From: Stichopus chloronotus
Lineage: Eukaryota > Echinodermata > Holothuroidea > Aspidochirotida > Stichopodidae
Direction of reading: 5' to 3'
Assembly (NCBI GenBank): GCA_021234535.1
Contig: SFZH01000008.1
Span: 25,436,455-25,500,454 of the forward strand
Length of the DNA: 64,000 nt
Below the pieces are notes generated by a model. That model was not told the origin of the DNA. It made no database searches and was given only the letters and a program-made list of their open reading frames with translations. This document shows positions 1-10,500 of the stretch, one piece after another (the first letter of the stretch is position 1; each line of letters starts with the position of its first letter). A program made the translations under genes and the position numbers.

Positions 1-821
1 AGGTCGAAAAGCAGAAAAAATGCAATAATGTCTTAACATGATCAGGACTACTGTAGTCATCAGGATAGACTGAGCTCTGCAAGCAATACAACAAATGTAT
101 GATATGGAATATAGAAATAGTGGGCAATCATATTGGATGATTAGGTGAGAGGTTCATTTTGTCATTTTCATGTGTAGAAGATTCAAAGGCAGGACCAGCT
201 CTGCTGCCAAGAGCCAATTAAAGTCCAACTGGTACAGAACAGGAGTCCAGACATTTCAGTCAGACTAAATTAAGTCACAGATTCACATACTCAAGGAGGA
301 ATAAAAAAAAAAAAAAAACATTGATCGTGCCTGTTTTTGCCTTCACAAACCCTGGAATTGACCAGTTCCTTGTTATTCGAAGTTGCATGTACCCAGCCTT
401 GAAATATGGATGTCATGTTTGCAGTTTCTCAATTAATTGGAAAAAAAAATCAGTGAAAAAATCAGTGAGGAATTGTATCAGATAGATTGAGGTGATACGA
501 GAATCCCATTGAATTACTGTATGCAGCCTGTTTCAGTTATTCTTGGAGCATTTGGCAAATATTAAGGGCAGGAGAGAGAAAGAAGTTGAACATACATTTG
601 GTCCACACTTTTTTTCTTTTCTTTTTTCATTGGAGGTATTTGCAGTACCCAAGAACATTTGTACCCTCTCAGCTACCCCATGTCAGTACATTGATGAACT
701 AGATATTGCATGGCATTCAACTGACGTATGTTATAATCACCGATTCCGATCTCTTTTATAGGAGGCTGCAGATGTTTGTAGTTCTCACATACTCACGTCT
801 TTGTCTTACTTGTTTTCACAG
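1..821. other. Noncoding left edge, probable intron of gene A
   Basis: I see no coding exon that fits the phase-1 acceptor at 822. The stretch contains a poly(A) run near 303-319. A pyrimidine-rich tract ends in a good-looking acceptor near 646, but the reading behind it does not connect in phase to the exon at 822. The most economical view is intron sequence of gene A, whose 5' exons lie left of the window. Confidence 0.4.
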
Positions 822-953
822 CGGGACAACAGTCCACAACTGGACAACAGTCCACAACTGGACAACAGTCCACAACTGGACAACAGTCCACTGCTGAACA
901 GCAATCCACAGAAGATAATCCATCCACCAATGGCCGCACATCGCCTCAAGTTG
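822..953 (+). CDS. Gene A exon: repeat-bearing Ser/Thr/Gln stalk
   Basis: Acceptor TTGTTTTCACAG and donor G|GTGAGT bracket 132 nt, phase 1 in and out. The reading is three perfect copies of the hexapeptide GQQSTT, a diverged fourth (GQQSTA) and a fifth-like piece (EQQSTE), then a Ser/Thr/Asn/Pro-rich end (NPSTNGRTSPQ). This is a plausible O-glycosylated spacer. The 18-bp repeat has no stop in two further forward frames or on the reverse strand, so openness alone does not prove the frame. The splice phases shared with three downstream exons do support it. Confidence 0.6.
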
Positions 954-3900
954 GTGAGTGATATAAAGCCTGTTCAATTGTGAATGATTTAGCACCATGA
1001 ATCCAATGAATTCCCAAATATGTAACTTTCAATGTTGGTAAGTCAGGACATGTGAACTTAAAGCTGTGGTCATTGGTTTTTTTCAAATATTTTGACAAAC
1101 TGATATCTATAAACTGCCTTTGGTGTCCTTGTGATGTCATTCAAAGATTCAGATTCATATTTGACAATGATTTTTTTTTTTTTCATATGGCATCATATGA
1201 TGTCATATCAGGAGCCCATTCATGTTTAAGACATCTACCCACAATTATTTCATATGCAGCTGGATTAGAGGTTTAGTTGGCCAAAGTTCCCTGGGAAAAT
1301 GCCGGCTAAATTATTGGGTAAATTCTATCCATGTTTTATCATAATCTATTGCATACATTGCATGATAAAGAAACCATGAAGACCATGTTTATGTAGAAGG
1401 GTACCTGGTACAGCTATCATGCTTGGCTTATGCATATTTCATCAGGTTACTAAACAGCATGTCTGCATGATAGTTAGCAGGATACATTCATGTCAGGTTG
1501 GAAAATGATGGCTAAATAGAGCTATGTGCAATCCCATCTTCATGAATTACTGTAGGGTAAAATGATCCCACACATTACTTGTCACGTCTGTGAGACTGGT
1601 TCATGTTTATTTCAATTTATCCATGTGGCAAGGAATCACAAAGCTTTTTGGCTCTGTGATAAAGAAATATGCTGATAACATTAAGCAAAGTTACAATGTT
1701 ATTGCTCATTTTATATGATTGTTCATTAACTTTAATGGATTTCTCCACCGTCGCCTCTCGTATCTCTTAAAACACACAAACATTTTTGTACGCAAGTCAT
1801 CGTTCCTTTCTTTCACGGAGTAACTCACAAAAGTAGGAAAATGAACTATTTTAGTGAACATATGAGATATGAGCCTGTTTGCAAGAAATCAATCAGTTGT
1901 GACATAGAACCAACAAATCTGTTGTGAACATTGCTGTGGATGTTTATCTCACACCATGGGTCGCAGTACTCCTCTGATCTCTTATTTGGTTATAAATCCC
2001 TGCAGTAATTTAACCATCAAGCGGCATAAACCTCTTTCAAAGCATTGTTCACAGTGAGCTAATTGTTTAAGGATTAGTTTACCAGGAGCCCACGAGGAGA
2101 GGATAGAAGTACCTTTTAGCCGATTGCACAGCTTATCTTCCCTCGATTTGGTGGGTCAAATTATTAAAAGTAATCAAATTTTCTCTCCATCTCAATACCA
2201 GCTCACCTGGTTTCACATACAACTTAATATCTTGCTGAATGTAGACATTTTCATAATCGCTTACTGATATTTTGCATCGCAAGACCTCGCCAGGAACAAG
2301 AAGAGTGAAGAACATGGAAAACAGTATTTGTCGATTCTACATCAGACATTTTCCTGCTCACCCTGAAACCCAACTTTCAAAACATATTTCACATCTCAGG
2401 AAGATTCCACGGGCAAAATTGTTACGTTTAACTGCTAAAAAGTATCAAAAACAAAGTTTCATATATATTACATCAAGTTTTCTTCTTAGTGGAGAATTCC
2501 CTTGATAGTCAGGCTAATAATGGTGGCTCAGAAGACCCCTTGGAGAATGGTATATTTGATGGTGAGCATTGTATGTATTTTTGATTCCTTGCCGTAGGCA
2601 GGGGAATCTATGCAGTCCTGATGTCGTGTGTGTATGTGTGTGCGTGTGGGTGTGTGTGTGTGTGTGATGGTTGCTCGTAAACACTCTATCTCAAGAAGGG
2701 TAACTCTGAGTAATTTCATTTTTGGCATGTTGGTTGCCCATATTGAGTAGATGATCCCTATTGTTTTTGGTGTCCAAATCTTGCATATTAATGAGGTTAT
2801 GGGGTAAAACAAAAAAAATTTTAAAACTTCCATAGTTCCTTATTCGTGGGTCAGATTTGTTTTTAAACTTGATAAGGTTGTCTGTTATTAACAGGTTCAT
2901 GACCCTGTGAAATTTAATGCTTATCAATAGAGAGGAAGGGATAATTTTTCACTATAAAACAATGATAATAGCCTAAACACCATTATTGTGGTTATTATAA
3001 ACTACTGTACAAATCTATATGGGGCTAGATTGTGCCAAATTACTATTGGCATTTGTTGATTCCTTCCACACAATTAACTCAATAGGGACTGTTGTCATTG
3101 CAAACTTATTTAAGCTTTTTCAGCCTAAGGTAGCCAATCAGGACCATGTCATGTTTGAAATATCATTTTCCCAGCCTATGGAAGCCACTCAGGACCATGT
3201 CATGTTTGAAATAGTATTTTCAATATACTGCATTTGTAAGTAGAGAATAACTTTTTACTTTTCAAACACTCCCTTAGAGGCCTCCATAGGGTTGTCTCAG
3301 TAACTGGGAGGTCATGGGGTCAGATAGCTGTCACCTACGCTTCATTTATCTCTTTGATAGAACAAAACTGACTCCTGCCCAGTCTACCACTGACTGTCTC
3401 CTGTGTATATTAAAGCATTCCATAAATATTTATTATGAGAATAATCTGCAGTTACTGTATATATCATCAGAAATACAAGTAGCAAGATGCATTGCTGAGT
3501 CTCCAGTGTGTTTTCTCAAAATCTTACAATGGCGATGAAGATGGGATCCTTTTATTAAGGACTCTGAAAACCTTCAAGGAAGACCTTAATACTAGAAGAA
3601 AATTGATTAAATTGTGACAATTAAAATGTCCTATCCACATTTTCCTGAGTTCAGTCTCGGAGATAATTCTGATCATGCAAGTATTGGCATGCGGTGGGAG
3701 AAATGGCTACTTTGATTGGAAAACTTCTTCATTGCATTTGATATGAAGGATGAAGCTCGTAAAAGGGCAATGTTCCTTCATTTTGGAGGGGAAAGCGTAG
3801 CTGAAATATTTCAAACACTTAATGAAACTGGAGACTCTACAGATTATGACACAGCAAAAACCAAGCTAACGGAGTATTTTCAGCTTATAAAAAATACTGA

Positions 3901-6900
3901 ATACGTGATTTTCAAGTTTCGTCAAGCAAAGCAATGGGAAGGCGAAACGTTGGATGTGTTTACCACCAGGCTGAGGCAATAAGCAAATTATTGCCAGTTT
4001 ATGGATGTAGATAAAGAAATCAAATCACAGATAATTCAAAGTTGCAGTTCGTCACGATTGCGGCGAAGAGTGTTGAAGGAACCGAACCGCAACTTAACTG
4101 AGATATTTGACTTAGGGAGAGCACTTATGATCTCGGATCAAAATGCTACAGAAATTGAAGGACCAAAAGTGGAAACAGTACAAAGTAAACTACCGAAAAA
4201 CTGGGACAGCACCAAAAAGAAATGGTACAAACAAAGCCCAGTGTTGGAAATGTGGTAGTGACTTTCCAGAAGGGTAATGTTGACTGATATCATACTGTAC
4301 TTGATGTGTGGATTGGCCATACTGGGTAGGTGATCCCTATTGCTTTTGGTGGACGTCAAATGTCACGGTCATGTCAGGTTACCCAAAATAAAGATCATTT
4401 TGAGTTAAAGGCTTGTGGTGTATCAAGAAAAATAACTGCAGTTGATCTTATACTTGTCATGTGGATAATTCAACTTTGTTATAATATAACCATGTGGCAA
4501 GGAATCACAAAGCCTTTTAGCTTTCTGGTTAAGGAGATGCAGGGATGACAAGCAGTATTGCAATCTTAGGGCTTTCATTGTGTGACTGCAAGTTTTCCCG
4601 CCTCGTTTCATTCATATGTTTTCATTTGCCGATGTATGGTGACATTCTCGTTTCATTTTCTCTTTTTCACTTACAAGCCAATCCAGCAAATCCTGCTAAT
4701 ACTGCTGGAGCACAAACACAGCCGGAACGTATTCCCTTAACGTTCATGCACAGAGATGATGAATCACAGGATGTTACTCCAAGAAACACTGTCAGAGACC
4801 AAATGGAGAATGGTTCAGAGGGAGGTAAGTAAGCATGCCATGCAAATTTTAAAAGAGTTTCTCTGATGGCAAGAAACGTTACACTGACACAGGCGGCAAA
4901 CATTTATGCAGTTTAGCTGAAAGTTTCATGTCAGCATTAGCTGTTTTGGGATGCTGTGGAATTTACATTGAGCATTGGTCAGTGTACATCTTTTATGCTC
5001 AATATTAGCACACCAATTCTCATGCACAAGAAACATGTCATGTATTTGGTGGAGGATAACTGTCATTGGAGATCATATCTGGGACATCTGTAAACATTTA
5101 CTCCAGGAAAGCTGAGATAAAATAAAACTACTCATTTCATAATACATACAGGAGTACAAGTTGATGGGTTCTGGTCATGACACCATTTTTCAGATGTTTG
5201 ACATAAATACAAAAATACTTTACATCCGTTCATATCGTGAAAAAACTGAGCATTGTCCTTTGAGGTATTTAATAATTTTGTAGACAATGCATCTTTTGAA
5301 GTATGTATCTTTTCCTGTAGAATCTCGATAGATAACAGAGTGTACTTGAAAGGTTTTGGAGTATCAATGGACTGAAAGTTACCATACTACTGTGAAATGT
5401 ATCGTGACTAACAGTAATGATTCACTGCTAATATTCCAAATTAACCTGAAAGCTTGGCTATTGGGGTAACAGATTTTATGAGGTTAAGTTTTCAGTAATA
5501 TCCCTTGGCTAAAGTAACTTGTGTCCTTGTTTATTCTTGCAGAAATCATTCCCTTTCTTAATAACACTCATGAGACTGCGGACAATTGCACAGAAGGTAA
5601 GAAGGACAGATGAAGTTGATTGCAATCAATAACATACGATAGATGTTAAGTGTGTAGTTTGAAGCTGTTCAAACTTGAAGGCAATGGACGTCTCATGAAT
5701 CTTGTGAACCCCTGTGTGTGCTTACGCACATAGGCTACTGTGTTAAATTCACGTTACTTGCGTGTACAAGTCCAGTGTCACTGACAAATCCGTTGATTCA
5801 CGGTGAACTGAAATGCGGAAATGATGTATAAAAGATATTCTGAGTTGTTGATTCGCGAGAGATGCCGAGACGATCCGTTGCCTTCATGATACAAAAGGAA
5901 GGGCAAGAATGATTACATGGAGGACACTCCTCGAATAGCAAGGAGTAACAAATTGAGTTGATTGGTATCAGTTAACATGAAAGGAAACTTGATACAACAA
6001 TTTGCAGTTAATTAAATTATGCTTATTGAACATCAAGAATTAAATAATTACTTGCAACCAGTCGATAATGAGAAACGAATAGGTATAGTGTAATTTGAAA
6101 TAATGGGGGAATTCATTTGCAGTGTTCAATAGAAGCCATGCATGTAAAGTGTGAAACCAGCAATGAGGTAAATATATTTTATATTCATCATTGTTTAATG
6201 TTTTGAATTATCACTGTTGTAATCGTTTACAAATACTGTGGAACTATGAATGATGAATGCATGAGAGCTTCGTACATGTGTTGAGTTTGAGGTAGCACTT
6301 GTAACAATCATTGGATACATAACATATCAAAGAAGATAAATAGATAGAACAATTACAATATCTTAATTACAACTCTTATGTTTTTCTTGTTGGCATGGTG
6401 TGAAACTTTGTTTGATATTTCCGTTTGTGTCTTTTCATGCTTTGCTTGTTTTCATAGTGTGTTAAGTAGCTTTCTTATTTTGTATCTAGATTGAAGTTGG
6501 TAAATAGTCTAATATTGTTTCAATATTAGTACAAGGACTGCTTTCATTTAAAATTAGAAGAGGTTGATTGTTACATGACACAACTGTCACTCATCTTGAA
6601 GTTTATCATTACCTGTAGGTGAAGATGAATTGTATGTCTGACATGTCACAAACTTTGACCAACACTGTCACTCAGCAGCTTTTGTTTGAATGCATTGAAT
6701 GTAATCGTAACTATTGTTTACAATTCCTTGTTAGATTATAAAAACAACAGTATATTTGTACATATCTGATTCTGCTTTATACAGTATGAATCTACACTGG
6801 ATACTATTCTAGCTACATGGATGATATTACAGGGAGTTTCATCAGAGGTGGCCACCTTCCAGCTTGTTGGTTGCTGACTGCTGTCTTCATCTGGTTTTTT

Positions 6901-6948
6901 CAGCTCAGCCTAGCAGAATCTTTTATCAATCTTCCTCTCACTTGGTGA
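822..6948 (+). CDS. Gene A: 3' part of a stalked membrane protein gene (probable TNFR-cluster member), partial
   Basis: Span of a partial gene whose 5' exons lie before the window. Four exons with good splice sites (822-953, 2490-2561, 4678-4824, 5543-5596) are open in one frame and all begin and end in phase 1, so they splice together without a shift. They encode a low-complexity chain rich in Ser, Thr, Gln, Asn, Asp and Glu, with N-glycosylation sequons in the last exon (N-N-T and N-C-T). That composition is typical of an extended extracellular stalk. A fifth exon (6833-6948) keeps the phase and adds a hydrophobic segment and a stop, followed by AATAAA at 7252. No cysteine-rich domain is visible here. 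Calling it a TNFR relative rests on its position head-to-tail with genes B and C and the shared phase-1 stalk design. It could be another mucin-like surface protein. Confidence 0.5.
824..895 (+). repeat. Coding minisatellite, 18-bp unit
   Basis: Unit GGACAACAGTCCACAACT, three perfect copies and one imperfect copy. The unit length is a multiple of three, so copy-number change would alter stalk length without a frameshift. Confidence 0.9.
2490..2561 (+). CDS. Gene A exon: acidic stalk segment
   Basis: 72 nt between the acceptor TTTTCTTCTTAG and the donor G|GTGAGC, phase 1-1. It encodes a 23-codon Asn/Ser/Glu/Asp-rich segment (begins ENSLDSQANN, ends ENGIFD). There is no cysteine or hydrophobic run. 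The acidic, polar composition continues that of the neighbouring exons. Its small size and symmetric phase would allow it to be skipped without a frameshift. Confidence 0.55.
2586..2900 (+). repeat. Interspersed repeat with TG microsatellite (CCCTATTGTTTTTGGTG family)
   Basis: The segment starts with a short inverted motif (CCTTGCCGTAGGCAGG) and a TG-rich microsatellite at about 2625-2667. It continues with TCTCAAGAAGGGTAA and GATGATCCCTATTGTTTTTG, word strings that recur in diverged form near 4262-4385, 9890-10085, 17600-17770 and 58680-58985. It lies in an intron of gene A. Confidence 0.6.
3121..3222 (+). repeat. 51-bp tandem duplication
   Basis: Two copies of a 51-bp unit beginning CAGCCTA and containing GGACCATGTCATGTTTGAAA, 51 bp apart with few differences. 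It is intronic. Confidence 0.8.
3626..4274 (+). mobile_element. Decayed gag-like fragment of an LTR retrotransposon (Ty3/gypsy type)
   Basis: From an ATG at 3626 a gag-like reading runs through an in-frame TGA (about 3711) and a TAA (about 3980). It continues to a +1 shift near 4215, where the other frame reads the start of a CCHC zinc knuckle (CWKCGSDFPEG). The body carries features I associate with gypsy-type gag proteins: a WEKW motif, a FxxAFDM-like helix, KFRQAKQ, GETLDVFTTRLRQ and DKEIKSQIIQ. No protease or reverse transcriptase follows and I see no LTRs. It is a broken insertion in the gene A intron between exons 2490-2561 and 4678-4824. Family assignment is by recall of motif order only. 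Confidence 0.65.
4678..4824 (+). CDS. Gene A exon: 147-nt stalk exon
   Basis: Acceptor CACTTACAAG, donor G|GTAAGT, phase 1-1, 147 nt (48 codons plus split codons). It opens with an Ala-Asn-Pro repeat (ANPANPANTAG) and continues polar and charged (HRDDESQDVTPRNTVRD). There are no cysteines or hydrophobic runs. The stalk exon of gene B (44021-44167) has exactly the same length and phases, though the residues differ. Confidence 0.6.
5543..5596 (+). CDS. Gene A exon: short glycosylatable stalk segment
   Basis: 54 nt behind a strong pyrimidine tract (TTTATTCTTGCAG) and before G|GTAAGA, phase 1-1. It encodes IIPFLNNTHETADNCTE with two N-glycosylation sequons. It contains the only cysteine of the gene A stalk in this window. 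Confidence 0.55.
6833..6948 (+). CDS. Gene A probable last exon: hydrophobic membrane anchor
   Basis: The acceptor GATATTACAG at 6832 gives a phase-1 entry that joins the exon ending at 5596. The reading begins SFIRGGHLPA, then a strongly hydrophobic stretch (CWLLTAVFIWFFQLSLA), then a short tail ESFINLPLTW and TGA. It would act as a transmembrane helix with almost no cytoplasmic tail, or as a GPI-attachment signal. AATAAA lies about 300 bp downstream. The pyrimidine tract is mediocre. Weaker alternative terminal exons in the same phase exist at 8538, 9148 and 12306, so this choice rests on the hydrophobic segment and proximity. Confidence 0.4.
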
Positions 6949-7073
6949 ATTTTGAAAAAAGGAAATGCTTCCAGGTGTGTCTTGACAATTGTTTTGGACT
7001 TGTCTTACTAATTTGTAACCATGGCATAAAAAAACTTCAGTTTTTGTCCTTTTGTGGGGTCTTCTCGCTACAG

Positions 7074-7252
7074 GGCGCATTCAGCATGTATGTTCACTAT
7101 GTCAACATGCTATTAAGATGGGAACCTCAGAGTTTGGGGTCACTGAGGTGTATCTTGCCAACACCAAATGTAATCATTGTACAGTTAGGAAATTGTCACT
7201 TTCAAAAAATTGTACAAAGTGGAAAGTTATTTGTTTTCATGAAAAAAACTAA
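7074..7252 (+). CDS. Cysteine-rich open segment, unidentified
   Basis: Behind the acceptor CTTCTCGCTACAG, 59 codons stay open to a TAA that overlaps AATAAA. The reading is rich in Cys, Lys and His and has the order CxxC, about 29 residues, CxxC, then further cysteines (HVCSLCQHAI, KCNHCTVRKL, NCTKWK). The spacing recalls zinc-binding C-terminal modules such as those of piggyBac-type transposases, but I cannot assign it. It could instead be 3' untranslated sequence of gene A that happens to be open. Confidence 0.25.
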
Positions 7253-7257
7253 ATAAA
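7252..7257 (+). terminator. Candidate poly(A) signal of gene A
   Basis: AATAAA about 300 bp after the stop of the proposed last exon. It is the first such hexamer after that stop. Confidence 0.4.
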
Positions 7258-7350
7258 AACTCTGAATAATTTAATTACACATTTAGTTTTGCTATCATAA
7301 CTGATGTGATTGAGCAAGGAAGACAATTGATATAACATCATAAGTTCCAT

Positions 7351-7581
7351 GGTTGCATATGAAACCATAATAGTATAAAGAGCCATGTTTTATGCACTAT
7401 TTGGTCTTTTTGAATGGTTTATGGGCTAACATCCTGGTTTCTCTGGTTATGCCCATTCACCTCCTGTCTTGGTTTTAATGGTTGGCATATGAAGCCACAA
7501 TAGTGTAAAGAGCCACTGGTTTATGCCCTATCTTGGTTTTTACGGTTGGTACATGTAAGTCATAGTAATGCACAGATCCAC
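7351..7581 (+). repeat. Degenerate local repeat
   Basis: GTTGCATATGAAACCATAAT, then (TA/TG)TAAAGAGCCA, at about 7351 returns at about 7480 and, more diverged, at about 7543. GTTTTATGC..TATTTGGT also recurs. Intergenic. Confidence 0.6.
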
Positions 7582-7589
7582 AGTCTCTT

Positions 7590-10500
7590 TGTATTGTACA
7601 AGCATTATCTTGTTTGGGATGATACGTGATGAATACGTTTGTCTTTTCTAAAGGTTATCTTTTTCCTGTTTAGAAAAAATGTTTGTACTCCTTTGGGAAG
7701 TTTTGTACATTTATCCGTTCAATGTAAGCTACTTATTTTTCTACAAAAGCATTTCTAAATGATGACAAACAAATTCTCCTGTATTGTCAGAAGGAAGCTA
7801 CAAAATGCAAGTGAAAGAGAGAGAAATCAAGTCCCAAGTCAAGATCAAGAGAAAGTAAATTCGAACATGAAAAATATACCCCAAAAATATGAGAAATTAA
7901 AAAATATTCAAGAAAATACACTAAAACCATAAAAATATAAAATATGGAAATAAAGCAAAATATTAAAAAAAAACCTCATATAAGAAGAAGATAGCCGCAG
8001 GGTGGTCTCTGAAGAATTTAAAATATTGAATTTAAAACAAATTATTTCAGATACCAAAATTTATATGAAAATTTCTTTAGTTTTCTTTCCTTGTAATGTT
8101 TAGCAGGACCATAAGAATTTTGCACCTTTTGATAGTAAATCTATTACATGGTTGTCATATTTGCAGCTGCTATATTATTTTGCTGTCATTTTGTGAGGTA
8201 AATAGTGCCTGCAAAGTTACATGTAATATCTGTCTTTTTGATATAAAGTAGACAATGACACATTTAATTCGATCACTTTAAATAATTTCTATTATCACAT
8301 TAATGCTAAAGTTGGAGTCAGTACAAAATGCGTCAGTCCATAAATTTGTAATAATTCTTCTCCCTTAGTTTGGCAGAGACTTTACGGCAACGGGCAATCT
8401 AGCTCTCGACTTTCGCCAACAAGGTGTTGAGGAGTAGTTTTAGTGTTAGGTTTGGGATTGCTCTTTATTTGCTGGAATTAAAATTCTAATTAAATGTACA
8501 ATAGGCTTTGTTTTACTGTTTCAACTCTTTTTGCAGCTTTATTCGAGACATACCTCTCACTGTATTTGTACAAAAAACAGTTTAGGATACTTGAGAACTG
8601 TCATGTCAGGGACTTGTAGTTTAAATCATGTAAAATAGAAAACTTCCTCTGATAGTACCTGCTTTATTCCTGCTGCATATACAACAGGTTCTTGTGCGTG
8701 AAAGAAAGAGGTTTACAAGGCCTTATTAAATGTCCAGTACTATTTGAAAACCAAGTGCTTTCATGTGATATGTTTGCCTTACATTATCCTTTTTCCCCTG
8801 TCTCGGCATTTTGAAGTGTCATTTTCTCAACTATTGCACAGTGATACATTCTGCTCTTCCACTGTATAAAACGAAAATTGGTGAATATTGTGAATGGTTA
8901 ATTTATGCTGGACTGTGAAAACAATTGAGAGTAAGCAGCTACCTAGATCTGTGGAATAAGTCATTTAAAAAGAAAAATGAGTCAGGAGCAGTTTGTTCCT
9001 AGTCTATTCTTGATCAAAGTACCATGAAACTCAGATTGCAAATGTTATGAAAAACATTAAAAACACTTAGCACAATGTTTTTGTTTTGTTTTTACATGAC
9101 AGTGATATACCTCTGTGAATAATTCAGTGTTTTATGTACCTTTGCAGTTGTTGTGAGTGTTACAGTATTTTATAGTTACACTGTCAGATCAGCACAAAGA
9201 TCTCTTATATTGGAACATACATGTGATTGGTCAACCCTTAACCTTCTTTTATAAATGATGAACTGGTTGGAACTAGCATTTATTGCCACTGTGGTAGCTG
9301 TTGTCATAGGTACAACATGCTACACAAAAATCCATATATTAATACCATTAGATGTTGCAAGTGCAATTTTATACAGTGCTCAACTGCCAGAGGTATCTAC
9401 TTTCTTATCGTGTCTGAGCTTTATGCTTTGGAATTGATTTTGGAAGGTGATGTTCTTTCATTGGTGCTGTGCCTTACCTGAAGACATGATATGGTGCTAT
9501 GCAATTAAAGTTTTTACTTAAAGGTCCTCGTACCAGAAGAGTGAGGGTGATGTCCATTAGTTAATTAGAGCACTTCCTTTTATACTTCTTGAATAACCAT
9601 TGTCTTCAGCTTTGAATATGTGTGGATATGCAAATTAATCACACAGTCTAGATGTAGGATTCATTCGTTTGGCATTCAAGATTGACCAGTAATTTAGAGC
9701 GAATATACCGGAAATTGGTAGCAGACACTGCCCCCCCCCCCCCCCTGCCACTTTTTGGGCATGTGGCCCTTGAAGAGACATATCTTAGTCATTGAATCAT
9801 GGAGGAAATTGACAATAGTTGATTGCATGCATGAAAAGGTGCAGTTTTGATTCTTTGAGGAAGCAGGCGAGGGATCAAAATGGTATTGTGTTGGTAGTCC
9901 ACTACAGGTAGATAACCCCTGTTGATTTTCATGGAGGTTAAAAGTCATTTGAGGTAATCACAGTTTAAAGAATGAAAACATAAGTTAAGGATGATGTCTT
10001 AGCAACTGAATGTAACTAGCACTTGAGACTGTCAAAACTGGTAGCACTTGATGAGTAGATGATCTCTGTTATTGGAATTACCCCATGGGACACTGGGAAA
10101 ATCATCTTTTCATACTTAGTCAAATGTTAAAATCACAGAATTAACATCTCAGAGATGTGTATTTATAGCAAAATCCGACAGTTGTGGACCTACTTGTTTA
10201 ACAATATTAATATTTTTTTGAAGTCAAGTGTCACATCTTGTCATCACTGAATGTAATAGGATGGATCATTCTCATCTGCCCCTCCCCCCCCTTGCTCCTT
10301 GCCAAGAAGTAGATGTTTAATGGCAGGTAAATTTTGCTAAATCGAATTTGGTCTCATTTTCTTCAACAAGGTATTAAAAACCCATTTTTTGTAACCCTCT
10401 CAAATCAATCCTTTAACATCACTTAACATAGTTTTTAAGATTTATCAACTACTTGTTTGCCAGCAATTCCCTGTCAAGATTAACAAAGTACTCTGTTCTA

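Noticed and set aside
647..725. Cysteine-containing segment behind a strong pyrimidine tract and CAG
   Set aside because: Its only donor leaves phase 0, which does not join the phase-1 acceptor at 822.
6122..6167. Small exon-like segment between TTTGCAG and GAG|GTAAAT
   Set aside because: It is open only in phase 0, whereas gene A requires phase 1 at this point.
9255..9437. Open frame with a hydrophobic start (LELAFIATVVAVVIG) as a transmembrane exon of gene A
   Set aside because: A stop lies just before its ATG and there is no acceptor between stop and helix except a very poor one. The exon at 6833 fits better.
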